Shown here: one piece after another, positions 25,210-32,980 of the stretch
Position numbering within the stretch: position 1 is the stretch's first letter
How the letters are laid out: each line of letters begins with the position of its first letter
Assembly (NCBI GenBank): GCA_934193515.1
Contig: CAKPVJ010000008.1
Span: 7,535-71,534 of the forward strand
From: an uncultured Megasphaera sp.
Lineage (GTDB): Bacteria; Bacillota; Negativicutes; Veillonellales; Megasphaeraceae
DNA: 64,000 bases
Reading direction: 5' to 3'
Notes under the pieces: generated by a model
Databases searched by the model: none
What the model was told of the DNA's origin: nothing
What the model saw: the letters and a program-made list of their open reading frames with translations, nothing else
Program-made: the position numbers and the translations under genes

Positions 25210-26145
25210 CTACTGCAGGCTCGTATAAATTTCTTCCAAGTTTTCTGTCATGCGGTCTATATAGGATGCGTCGCCTTCACCGCTTTCTAGTGTATGAATG
25301 GGCTGTACGCTGGCGCCTACTTCATGGGCCAGCGTCTGTGATGTCTTGGGGCTGACCATATCTTCCGTAAAAATAGTTTTTACATGGTGCGCTTTGCAGT
25401 ATTCGACGAGTTTCGCCATTTGCTGCGTACTCGGCTCACCGCTGGCAAAGACAGATTCTACGCTGTTCTGGCTCAGATCAAAATCGCGGCAGAGATAGGC
25501 AAAGGCGGCATGGCCGGTGACAAATTGTTTGTTGGGAACGGCGGCAAATTTTTTCTGATAGGCCGTTAAGAGCTGCTGCAGCTGTGCTTTGTAAGCTGCG
25601 GCATTCTGCTGGTATGCGTCGGCGTGTTCCGGGTCTGCTTGGGCGAACGCATTGGCAATGTTTTGGACTTCTATCTGTGCGCAGGAAAGACTGAGCCAGC
25701 AGTGCGGATCTTGGGCACCGTGGCCGGTGTGGCCGTGATGATGCAGCATCGAATCGTCTTCTTCAGCAAGTGAAATAGTCGGCACGCCCTGAGAGGCATC
25801 TATAGAAATCATGGCGTCATTTTCGACGACTTCGATGGCTTTGGCAGCCCATGGTTCCATGCCCAAGCCGTTATAGATAAACACGTTGGCATGGCTCAAT
25901 GCCTTGAGACTTTTGGTCGTCGGCTGGAAATCGTGCGGTTCCGTTCCGTCTGGAATGAGTGTGACGACGGTTATATGATCTTTACCGACTGCTTCGGCGA
26001 ACTCTTTCATCGCATGAAACGAGACGACGACTTTTAACTTGCCGTCCTGGGCATCCATCGCATTTTCTGTATCGGTAGGCGTGCAGCCTGTCAGCAATAC
26101 GAGTGAAAGGATACACAGCAGTGCAGCTGTCAGCCATTTTTTCAT
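25210..26145 (-). CDS. znuA: Zinc ABC transporter substrate-binding lipoprotein
   Basis: 311 residues from the ATG at 26145, which has AGGGAGGA upstream; the frame continues 33 codons further but without signal peptide sense. The signal peptide ends in L-L-T-G-C, so Cys21 is lipidated. It captures Zn2+ outside the inner membrane for ZnuBC. Expected metal ligands are His71 (E-P-H-D-F), His148 (D-P-H-C-W), His212 (T-G-H-A-A-F) and an acid near 261. A His-rich loop (L-H-H-H-G-H-T-G-H-G, 134-143) just before His148 is the usual zinc hallmark and argues for zinc over manganese. Divergent from znuCB. Confidence 0.9.
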   Translation of the reverse strand: MKKWLTAALLCILSLVLLTGCTPTDTENAMDAQDGKLKVVVSFHAMKEFAEAVGKDHITVVTLIPDGTEPHDFQPTTKSLKALSHANVFIYNGLGMEPWAAKAIEVVENDAMISIDASQGVPTISLAEEDDSMLHHHGHTGHGAQDPHCWLSLSCAQIEVQNIANAFAQADPEHADAYQQNAAAYKAQLQQLLTAYQKKFAAVPNKQFVTGHAAFAYLCRDFDLSQNSVESVFASGEPSTQQMAKLVEYCKAHHVKTIFTEDMVSPKTSQTLAHEVGASVQPIHTLESGEGDASYIDRMTENLEEIYTSLQ

Positions 26146-26172
26146 GAATTCATTCCTCCCTGTAAAAAGTAT

Positions 26173-26189
26173 ATGCAAATTATTTGCAT
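26173..26189. promoter_or_regulatory. Candidate Zur operator 1 (perfect 8-1-8 palindrome)
   Basis: ATGCAAAT-T-ATTTGCAT lies in the znuA leader, just downstream of its promoter. A Fur-family regulator is encoded at the end of the divergent operon, and 7-1-7 palindromes are the normal binding-site plan for that family. Confidence 0.65.
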
Positions 26190-26205
26190 TTGTGTTATAG
26201 AGCAT

Positions 26206-26234
26206 ATCATAGCACTGCTGTCCATATCTGTCAA
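26206..26234 (-). promoter_or_regulatory. znuA promoter
   Basis: On the minus strand TTGACA (26234-26229) and TATGAT (26211-26206) are exactly 17 bases apart. Confidence 0.8.
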
Positions 26235-26236
26235 CT

Positions 26237-26257
26237 AAATGCAAATGCCTTGCATTT
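26237..26257. promoter_or_regulatory. Candidate Zur operator 2 (8-5-8 palindrome)
   Basis: AAATGCAA and TTGCATTT flank five bases. The right arm overlaps the likely -35 box of znuC and the left arm lies just upstream of the znuA -35 box, so one bound protein could affect both promoters. Confidence 0.6.
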
Positions 26258-26278
26258 TCTTTTGCAAGTGCGTATAAT
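26250..26278 (+). promoter_or_regulatory. Likely znuC promoter
   Basis: TTGCAT (26250-26255) and TATAAT (26273-26278) are 17 bases apart, 45 bases before the znuC start. Confidence 0.7.
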
Positions 26279-26322
26279 AAAGGTCGTGTTTATTTGGGGA
26301 CTATACCATATAAGGAGGTATT

Positions 26323-26988
26323 ATGATACAGCTAGAACATGTTTCTTTTGCGTACGAACATGGCCCGTATTTGCTGCAGGACATCAATATGACCATTGCG
26401 GACGGCGATTATATTTCTGTTGTCGGCGAAAATGGCAGCGGCAAAAGTACGCTTATCAAACTGATTTTGGGACTGTTGTCGCCGAGCAGGGGCAACATTA
26501 CGGATACGTTTAGGCAGAGAGCTTACGTGCCGCAGCGATTTGAAACGATGAACCAATTTCCCATTACGGTATATGAAGTATTGAACTGCCAGCGGCACAT
26601 ACTGGGGCTTAAAGATAAAGCCATCATCCGGAACTCGTTGGAAAAAATGGATGTCTATGGGCTGAAAGATCAGCTTATCGGCAACTTGTCCGGCGGCCAG
26701 TGCCAAAAAGTATTGATAGCGCGTGCCCTGATGGGGAAACCGGATTTGCTCATTTTTGATGAACCTTCGACGGGGATTGATGTAAAAAGCCAAATGGAAC
26801 TGTATCCGTTTATCAAAACGTTGAATCAGCAGCATGGCGTGACCGTCGTCACGGTAGAACATAATTTGAAATTTGCCGTACACAATTCGACGAAAATGTT
26901 TCACGTCGTAGGCGGGCATGGGCATTTTTGCTCGCCGCAGGATTACATTCAAGAATACGTGTCGGACAATATGGGAGGTGACGCTTGA
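26323..26988 (+). CDS. znuC: Zinc ABC transporter ATP-binding protein
   Basis: 221 residues. It powers zinc import with ZnuA and ZnuB. Walker A G-E-N-G-S-G-K-S-T (35-43), signature L-S-G-G-Q (122-126), Walker B L-L-I-F-D-E (142-147) and a late switch His (V-E-H-N) are all present. The start has AAGGAGG. Its stop is directly adjacent to the znuB ATG. Confidence 0.93.
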   Translation: MIQLEHVSFAYEHGPYLLQDINMTIADGDYISVVGENGSGKSTLIKLILGLLSPSRGNITDTFRQRAYVPQRFETMNQFPITVYEVLNCQRHILGLKDKAIIRNSLEKMDVYGLKDQLIGNLSGGQCQKVLIARALMGKPDLLIFDEPSTGIDVKSQMELYPFIKTLNQQHGVTVVTVEHNLKFAVHNSTKMFHVVGGHGHFCSPQDYIQEYVSDNMGGDA

Positions 26989-27797
26989 TGTTTGCTTATG
27001 CGTTTATACAAAACGCCTTCATCGTAGCCGTACTGATTTCCTTGGTGTGCCCGTTGATTGGCATGTTTTTGGTACTGCGGCGGTATTCTATGATTGGCGA
27101 TGCCTTGGCCCATGCGTCCCTGGCCGGTGTAGCTGTGGGACTGCTGCTTGATATCAACCCGATTCTCAGTGCCTTTGGCCTGACTTCTGTTTTCGGCGTC
27201 CTGATTGAAGTCCTGCGGCAGCGGTTCCGCCGCTATGCAGAGCTTATCCTGGTTATCATTTTGGCGATTTCCGTCGGGATTGCCATTACCATCATGAGTG
27301 CCGGACTGGTCCATGCCAACGTCGAATCGTTTTTGTTCGGCAGCATGCTGACTGTTACTAAAGAAGACGTCTGGTCTGTCGTCGCACTGAGCATCATTTC
27401 CCTGCTGACGATTATCAAACTGTATCCCCAGCTGGTGATGCTGACCTTTGATGAAGATGGTGCCAAGATTGCCGGTGTCAAGACCAAGCTCATCAATTAT
27501 ATTTTTGCCGTTCTCGTAGCGGCGACGATTTCCGTTGCCATTCGCATTGTCGGTATTTTGGTTATCAGCTCCCTGATTGCTCTGCCCGTAGCGACGGCGC
27601 TGCAGCTGCAGAAAGGATTTCGCCGGACGTTGGAACTGTCTGTGCTGTTTGGCTTTTTAGACATTATTATCAGCCTGTTTATTTCGTTTTGGGCAGACGC
27701 GGCGCCTGGCGGCATTACGGCCATTACGTCGGTTGTCATGCTGCTGTTGGTCATTGCCTATAAAGAAGTCACTGCCTGCGGAGGACGACACTCATGA
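26988..27797 (+). CDS. znuB: Zinc ABC transporter permease
   Basis: 269 residues, about eight membrane segments, ABC-3 family of metal permeases. Family marks include the R-R-Y-S-M-I-G-D-A-L-A-H-A-S-L-A-G loop near 30-45 and G-I-L-V-I-S-S-L-I-A-L-P-V-A. The ATG at 26988 has GGGAGGTGA before it; a TTG three bases earlier is less well placed. It shares the last base of the znuC stop and overlaps the next gene by 4 bases. Confidence 0.92.
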   Translation: MFAYAFIQNAFIVAVLISLVCPLIGMFLVLRRYSMIGDALAHASLAGVAVGLLLDINPILSAFGLTSVFGVLIEVLRQRFRRYAELILVIILAISVGIAITIMSAGLVHANVESFLFGSMLTVTKEDVWSVVALSIISLLTIIKLYPQLVMLTFDEDGAKIAGVKTKLINYIFAVLVAATISVAIRIVGILVISSLIALPVATALQLQKGFRRTLELSVLFGFLDIIISLFISFWADAAPGGITAITSVVMLLLVIAYKEVTACGGRHS

Positions 27798-28243
27798 GTG
27801 AAAAAACGGATTTTGGAGCTTATTTACATCGCTACGGCATGAAACATACCAAAGCCCGCAGTGAAATTCTGCAAATGCTGATTGCCAAAGCCGGCGTGCT
27901 GACGCCGGACGGTATCTATCAAGACTTGCTGCTGCAGGGAGAAAAAATTAACGTGTCTACGATTTACCGTATTTTGGAGCTGTTTACAGCCAAAGGCCTG
28001 ACCGAGAAGACCTATCTGCCGGATATTCGCAAATACGGCTTTTCCCTGCGTTCTGTAGGGCATCAGCACCGCTTAATTTGCCTGTGCTGCCACAAGATTG
28101 TAGAACTGCCGCACTGCCCGCTTACGGCCTTTGAACAGGAAGTCGCCCAAGAAACGCAGTTTGAAGTCGTAGGACATCAGCTGGAATTATACGGATACTG
28201 CCCGGCCTGCCAAAAAAAACGGCAGGATACGCAGCATACATAA
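27794..28243 (+). CDS. zur: Fur-family metal regulator, likely Zur
   Basis: 149 residues. Fur-family repressors bind palindromic sites when loaded with metal. A winged helix (about 15-80, V-S-T-I-Y-R-I-L) is followed by a dimer domain with C96-x-x-C99 and C136-x-x-C139 as the structural zinc site, and sensing His residues around 90-92. It is the last gene of the znuCB operon (ATGA overlap), so zinc-responsive control of znuABC is the simplest reading. PerR or Mur roles are less likely from context. Confidence 0.85.
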   Translation: MSEKTDFGAYLHRYGMKHTKARSEILQMLIAKAGVLTPDGIYQDLLLQGEKINVSTIYRILELFTAKGLTEKTYLPDIRKYGFSLRSVGHQHRLICLCCHKIVELPHCPLTAFEQEVAQETQFEVVGHQLELYGYCPACQKKRQDTQHT

Positions 28244-28258
28244 AGGAGTGGTTTAAAG

Positions 28259-29029
28259 ATGAATCTGCATACAAACTGGCTGCGACAGCAGAAAGAAAAA
28301 CGCCTGCAGCAGCCGCTCAATCTTTCGGTGTTTTGTCAGCCGCTGGGAGATACCGAAGCCTTTACGGACAACGAACGCTGCATGCCGTCGGCAAGCCTGA
28401 TTAAAATACCGATTATGATTCAGGCCTTTCGCCAGGCCGGCAGCGGCAGGATTTCTTTTGATACGGTGCTGCCGCTGCATCAGCCCGTAGACGGCGGTTC
28501 CTTTGGTGAAAAGCCGGAAGGGACGCCGGTCACTGTGCGGGAACTGGTACAACACATGATTGTAGAAAGCGACAATACCTGTACCAATATGCTCATCGAT
28601 TTGCTGGGCATGGAAGCGATCAATGAAGAAATTGCTCGGCAGGGCATGACGCAAACCATACTGCAGCGGAAAATGATGGATTTTGATGCGGCGAAAGCCG
28701 GGCGGGAAAACAAAACAACGCCCAGCGATATGGGACATGTCCTCCTGCGGTTGGCTCAGGGACGCTGTTTGGAACCGCAGGAAGATGCTGCAATGCGGCA
28801 GATTCTTTCCCAGCAGGAAGATAACTGCATCCTGCCGGCACAGATTCCCCATACAGTCCGCGTAGACCACAAAACAGGAGAGCTGGACGGTTTATACCAC
28901 GACTGCGGCATCATTTGGAAAGAAAACGCGCCCTATGTCTGCTGCCTGATGGCAGACGGCATTGCCGATGAAGCCCAAGCTCTTTCTGATTTGTCTTATT
29001 TGGCACGGGATATATACGATCGGATGTAA
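28259..29029 (+). CDS. Class A beta-lactamase-fold serine hydrolase
   Basis: 256 residues. The serine hydrolase motifs are in order: S-L-I-K (46-49), S-D-N (104-106) and K-T-G (205-207). There is no signal peptide; the protein starts with a polar helix (N-W-L-R-Q-Q-K-E-K-R), so it should stay in the cytoplasm. In the omega-loop region (about 138-156: R-K-M-M-D-F-D-A-A-K-A-G-R-E-N-K) I do not find the deacylating Glu and the L-N pair of true class A enzymes. It is therefore more likely a hydrolase or peptidase of unknown substrate than a resistance enzyme. It starts 15 bases after zur and may be co-transcribed. Confidence 0.75.
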   Translation: MNLHTNWLRQQKEKRLQQPLNLSVFCQPLGDTEAFTDNERCMPSASLIKIPIMIQAFRQAGSGRISFDTVLPLHQPVDGGSFGEKPEGTPVTVRELVQHMIVESDNTCTNMLIDLLGMEAINEEIARQGMTQTILQRKMMDFDAAKAGRENKTTPSDMGHVLLRLAQGRCLEPQEDAAMRQILSQQEDNCILPAQIPHTVRVDHKTGELDGLYHDCGIIWKENAPYVCCLMADGIADEAQALSDLSYLARDIYDRM

Positions 29030-29129
29030 TTAGATATATACATATGTATATATAAAAACAATATGAAAAAAAGAAGACCTGTTGCATGAAATGTTTTTCG
29101 TCATGACTGCGGCAAACGACAATAAAAAA

Positions 29130-29190
29130 AAAGGTGGCTGCAACAAAATGAGAATTTTTAGTTCATTTTGTCACAGCCACTTTTTACTAT
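29130..29190 (+). terminator. Strong intrinsic terminator
   Basis: AAAGGTGGCTG-CAACAAAATGA pairs with TCATTTTGTCACAGCCACTTT across an AT loop, then T. It ends the znuCB-zur-hydrolase unit. Confidence 0.92.
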
Positions 29191-29323
29191 ACTATTTTAC
29201 GTACATAGTTTGCAGCATTACGATTCATTTTCGTCAAACTACAAACTTTTAAAGGAAGAGCATGGTGCATGATTGCAAAAAGCAGTATGCTGCCACTCTT
29301 TCTTCTTCGTGCCGTGTGAGCGG

Positions 29324-29851
29324 TTAGCGAACGTATTTGACAAAGTCTGCCTTGCGCGGCTTAGGCGGAGCAGCTGGTTTGGCGGCATAGCCGACGATGC
29401 AGTGGCCGATGCCGACGAGGTGTTCCGGCAGGCCCCATTTTTGGAGCAGTGCTTTGCCTTCGGGCGATTCAAATTCTTCTTTGGCTCGGTTAATCCAGCA
29501 GGAGCCAAGCCCCAGTGATGCGGCAGCGTTCATAAGATTTCCCATGACCAAGCAGCCGTCAGACCAATAATTGACCGGAGAAATCTGCGGGTCGGACAAG
29601 ACGACGATAATCGTAGGCGCGCCGTACATCGGGTCTGCGTCACTCCCCAAAATCTTGGCATTCATTGCCGACAGCTGGGCAATCGTGTCTTTGTCCTGGA
29701 CGACGACCATCGTCACAGGCTGCATGCTCTTGCCGGTAGCCGCATATTCACCGGCTTTCAAAATAAGCTGCAAATCTTCGTCTGAAATCTGCTGGTTCGT
29801 ATAGCTGCGAATACTGCGGCGGTTGATCAAGGTTTGTATTGTTTCATTCAT
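29324..29851 (-). CDS. Nitroreductase family protein
   Basis: 175 residues. FMN-dependent, NAD(P)H-using reductase of the small nitroreductase group in the cytoplasm. It begins with the family motif R-R-S-I-R-S-Y and has G-K-S-M-Q-P, S-D-G-C-L-V-M-G-N-L-M-N-A-A-A-S-L-G-L-G-S-C-W and G-Y-A at the expected places. The natural substrate is unknown. AAAGGAG lies before the ATG. Single gene. Confidence 0.88.
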   Translation of the reverse strand: MNETIQTLINRRSIRSYTNQQISDEDLQLILKAGEYAATGKSMQPVTMVVVQDKDTIAQLSAMNAKILGSDADPMYGAPTIIVVLSDPQISPVNYWSDGCLVMGNLMNAAASLGLGSCWINRAKEEFESPEGKALLQKWGLPEHLVGIGHCIVGYAAKPAAPPKPRKADFVKYVR

Positions 29852-30159
29852 TTGGCGTCACTCCTTTGTCATATTGACAGCGTACATCATGCAGCGAATT
29901 ATTATATTAAGTATTATATCATACAGGTTGTCATTAAAAAAAAATAAAAAATACCGATGCGTGAAAATGACGGTATAAAGCGTATTTTTTCTTGCCAATT
30001 TGATGATAAAATGCTATTATCTTACTTGTAGAAAACTCAAAACGGGTTTTAAGTTTTCTTACAGTTTTTTAACAATTACAGACATTCGTTTTACTTTACG
30101 ATAGAGTATGGTATAGTAAAATAGAGGAACGAAGGAAGTTTTGGGAGGAGTGGTAGTCT
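29852..30159. other. Divergent control region between nitroreductase and mlaE
   Basis: On the minus strand ATACCG and CGGTAT (29972-29977 and 29953-29958) form a hairpin followed by a long T-run, like a terminator with no gene before it. On the plus strand a 30-base imperfect palindrome (30030-30059, 14-base arms, one mismatch) precedes a 17-mer repeated before tamB, and TATAGT at 30112-30117 may be the mlaE -10 box. Confidence 0.45.
30061..30077 (+). promoter_or_regulatory. 17-mer shared by the mlaE and tamB upstream regions, copy 1
   Basis: ACAGTTTTTTAACAATT lies about 83-99 bases before mlaE; the identical 17 bases lie at 35535-35551 before tamB. It includes TTAACA, close to a -35 box, but no good -10 box follows at 17 bases in either place, so it may be an operator. 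Confidence 0.5.
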
Positions 30160-30924
30160 GTGCAGCATGTATTGGAAAAAATAGGCGGCTTTACACTTCA
30201 TGTATTTGAAGAAATAGGCGTCCTTTCCATTTTATTCATGCAGACACTGCGGCAGCTTCCCAAGATTCAGCGTCGATTGACAGTGGCCCAAATGGCGCAT
30301 CTCGGCGTCAATTCCCTACCGATTGTCAGCCTGACCCTGCTCTTTGCCGGCATGGTCATGACGCTGCAGATTGTCGATATTCTGCTTCGCTACGGCGCTC
30401 AATCTACTTTGGGCGGCATTATGTCCATCGCCATGGGGCGGGAATTAGGCCCGATTTTGACCGGCGTAGTCGTGGCAGGACGCGTAGGGGCCGCCATGAC
30501 GGCGGAACTGGGAACGATGAAAGTTACCGAACAGATTGATGCCCTGCGCTGTATGGCAGTCAATCCCGTCGCATACCTGGTAGTGCCTCGGTTTGCAGCC
30601 TGTGTCATTATGGTGCCTATGCTGGCGTTTTACGGCTACCTGATTGGGACAGCCGGCGGCTATGCCGTCGCGGTGTTTGGTGCCGGGCTGACGCATTTTT
30701 CGTATATCAACTCTATCGAGTTGTTTACGGCTGTCAGCGACGTAGTCTACGGGCTGATAAAAGCCATGTTTTTTGGCGGCATTATCGCTCTGATTGCCTG
30801 CTATGAAGGCATGCATGCCAAAAGCGGCGCCGAAGGCGTCGGGCAGGCGACGACGCGCTCTGTCGTGACCTCTATTATTTTTATTTTTATCTGTAATTAT
30901 TTGTTATCCATTATTTTATACTAG
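30160..30924 (+). CDS. mlaE: MlaE-type lipid transport permease
   Basis: 254 residues with about five or six membrane segments. It is the inner-membrane permease of the Mla/MCE lipid transporter. Family marks include the amphipathic N-terminus, G-M-V-M-T-L-Q, and the G-R-E-L-G-P-I-L-T-G-V-V-V-A-G-R-V-G-A-A-M-T-A-E-L-G loop (best seen at about 90-125), plus T-E-Q-I-D-A-L. The GTG start at 30160 has GGGAGGAG 9 bases upstream. It heads mlaE-mlaF-mlaD-tolC. Confidence 0.93.
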   Translation: MQHVLEKIGGFTLHVFEEIGVLSILFMQTLRQLPKIQRRLTVAQMAHLGVNSLPIVSLTLLFAGMVMTLQIVDILLRYGAQSTLGGIMSIAMGRELGPILTGVVVAGRVGAAMTAELGTMKVTEQIDALRCMAVNPVAYLVVPRFAACVIMVPMLAFYGYLIGTAGGYAVAVFGAGLTHFSYINSIELFTAVSDVVYGLIKAMFFGGIIALIACYEGMHAKSGAEGVGQATTRSVVTSIIFIFICNYLLSIILY

Positions 30925-30932
30925 GAGAGCCT

Positions 30933-31685
30933 ATGATTCGATTGCGTAATGTGACCGTCGCATATGGAGAACGCGTGGTGCTCGATCACATTGATTTAGA
31001 CATTTATGATGGCGAGACCTTGGCGATACTGGGAGCGAGCGGCTCCGGCAAAAGTACGATACTGCGCCTGATTATCGGCCTGCAAAAGCCGACAAGCGGC
31101 AGTATTTGGATTCATGGCGAAGACATTACGCAATATACAGAAGAAGAAATGGACGACGTACGGCGGCAGATGGGCATGGTCTTTCAATACTCTGCCCTGT
31201 TTGACTCCCTGACAGTCGGCGAAAATGTAGCCTTTGGCCCGCGGCAGCGCACCAAGTATACAGAAGAAAAAATACAAGCCATTGTCAAAGACAAATTGCA
31301 TCTGGTCGGTTTGGACGGCATCGAGCAAATGATGCCCAATGACTTGTCCGGCGGTATGAAAAAACGGGTCAGCCTGGCGAGAGCCATTGCGCTGGACCCC
31401 AAAGTGATTTTGTACGATGAACCGACAGCCGGGCTGGACCCGCTGCGGTGCCGGGATATCAATCACCTGATTGTCAGCATGCAGCATCATCTCCGAGCGA
31501 CGTCCGTTCTCGTGACGCATGATATGACTTCCGCTTTTGCCGTAGCCGACAGGCTGGCTTTTTTGCAGGATGGCCGGTTTCGCCTTATTGCATCCAAAGA
31601 GGAATTCAGACATACGCAGGACCAGGAAGTGCAGCAGTTTATTCACGGCGGCGAGCTTCCCGGAGAAAGTGAGACAACAATATGA
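30933..31685 (+). CDS. mlaF: MlaF-type lipid transport ATPase
   Basis: 250 residues. It is the ATPase of the MlaEFD complex. Walker A G-A-S-G-S-G-K-S-T (34-42), signature L-S-G-G-M-K-K-R (138-145; the Met variant is typical of MlaF), Walker B with D-E-P (162-164), and a switch His in V-T-H-D. ATG 8 bases after mlaE, with AGGAGAG. It overlaps mlaD by 4 bases. Confidence 0.94.
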   Translation: MIRLRNVTVAYGERVVLDHIDLDIYDGETLAILGASGSGKSTILRLIIGLQKPTSGSIWIHGEDITQYTEEEMDDVRRQMGMVFQYSALFDSLTVGENVAFGPRQRTKYTEEKIQAIVKDKLHLVGLDGIEQMMPNDLSGGMKKRVSLARAIALDPKVILYDEPTAGLDPLRCRDINHLIVSMQHHLRATSVLVTHDMTSAFAVADRLAFLQDGRFRLIASKEEFRHTQDQEVQQFIHGGELPGESETTI

Positions 31686-32917
31686 AATGGAGTACAGAAG
31701 CAAAAGTTGGATTTGTCACCTTGCTTGCTATCCTTCTTTTCACAGGTGTAGTCCTCAGTTTGGCACACGTAGAAATTTTTGGCAAACCAGGTTTTCAAGT
31801 ACATACGGTATTTAAAGATGCCAACGGCCTGCAAAAAGGAAATTCCGTGCGTTATGTAGGCGTTACCGTCGGCAAAGTCGAAAAAGTCACGCCGTCGCGT
31901 GACGGTGTCGATGTATTGATGCGTCTGGACAAAGACATAGAAGTGCCGCGGGATTCCAAAGTCGCCATTACGACAGACGGCCTGCTGGGTGAAAAAATCG
32001 TAGCCATTACACCGGGAAAAGACAAAAATCATATATTGGCAGACGGTGATACGATTGACGGCAATACGGGGCAGACCATGGATGATGTCATGGACAATGC
32101 CAACACGCTGATCAACGGCGCCAATGACATGGTCAAAAATATCAATGCCGTTATCGGCGACGCCAACACGCAGAACGCGATGCGCGGCACCATTCAAAAT
32201 ATCGAAGCGATTACAGGCAAAACCAGCGGCATGATGGATGCCAATGCCGGCAATATTCAGCAGATGACAGCCAACATGGCAGCGATAACCTCGCAGATGA
32301 ATGAATCTATGCAGCGCTTTGACGGCGACGGCAGCACATCGGACAATGTACGCCAAATGGCAGCCAACATGAAACAAATTACAGACCGCTTTGACCGCGT
32401 GGCCCATTCCATGGAAGATATGACGACAGACCCGCAGAGCAAAGCAGACATCCAAACGACTCTGCACAACACGGCGGCGATTACTACCAAAGTCAATAAA
32501 ATCCTCGGCGGCGGCAGCGGCATCGATGTCCAAGGCGAAGGCGGCCTGTTGTATAACCATACCAAAGGGGAAACAGGTGTGCATGTAAATTTTAGGGTGT
32601 ACCGTGACAATAGCTTTGCTCAGATAGGCGCAGAAAATATTGGAAACGGTACGGGCCTCAATTTGCAGTATGGCCGCCGCGGTTCGTTGTTTGACTGCCG
32701 TGCAGGTCTCATCAACGGCGATTTGGGTGCCGGCGTGGACTTTTTCCATGACGGGCCGTTTCGCCTCAGCTTGGAAGGGTATAATCCCAATGACTGGCGG
32801 TATCGCCTCAAAGCGCAGTACCGCATCATGCCTGACGTGTATCTGTTCGGGCAGTTTACCCATCCGTTCAGCCGAAGGGATGGCGGCAATTATTATGGTA
32901 TTAACTATGTATTTTAG
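31682..32917 (+). CDS. mlaD: MlaD-type MCE protein with C-terminal outer-membrane beta-barrel
   Basis: 411 residues, more than twice the E. coli MlaD length. One membrane anchor (about 8-29), a single MCE domain (37-115), then a long helical, Asn/Met/Thr-rich segment (about 130-275) and, from about 297, alternating strands (V-H-V-N-F-R-V-Y, A-G-L-I-N, L-S-L-E-G-Y, Y-R-L-K-A-Q-Y) ending N-Y-V-F, an outer-membrane-type terminal Phe. This plan fits a one-piece bridge from inner to outer membrane carrying lipid, as reported for Veillonella. The ATG overlaps mlaF. Confidence 0.9.
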   Translation: MKWSTEAKVGFVTLLAILLFTGVVLSLAHVEIFGKPGFQVHTVFKDANGLQKGNSVRYVGVTVGKVEKVTPSRDGVDVLMRLDKDIEVPRDSKVAITTDGLLGEKIVAITPGKDKNHILADGDTIDGNTGQTMDDVMDNANTLINGANDMVKNINAVIGDANTQNAMRGTIQNIEAITGKTSGMMDANAGNIQQMTANMAAITSQMNESMQRFDGDGSTSDNVRQMAANMKQITDRFDRVAHSMEDMTTDPQSKADIQTTLHNTAAITTKVNKILGGGSGIDVQGEGGLLYNHTKGETGVHVNFRVYRDNSFAQIGAENIGNGTGLNLQYGRRGSLFDCRAGLINGDLGAGVDFFHDGPFRLSLEGYNPNDWRYRLKAQYRIMPDVYLFGQFTHPFSRRDGGNYYGINYVF

Positions 32918-32980
32918 GATACAGATTTCACAATATACACAGCAAGACGATAGAATAGACTAATGATGGGGGTACCCAAG

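Noticed and set aside
28259..29029. Antibiotic resistance beta-lactamase
   Set aside because: No export signal and no visible omega-loop Glu; called a hydrolase of unknown substrate instead.
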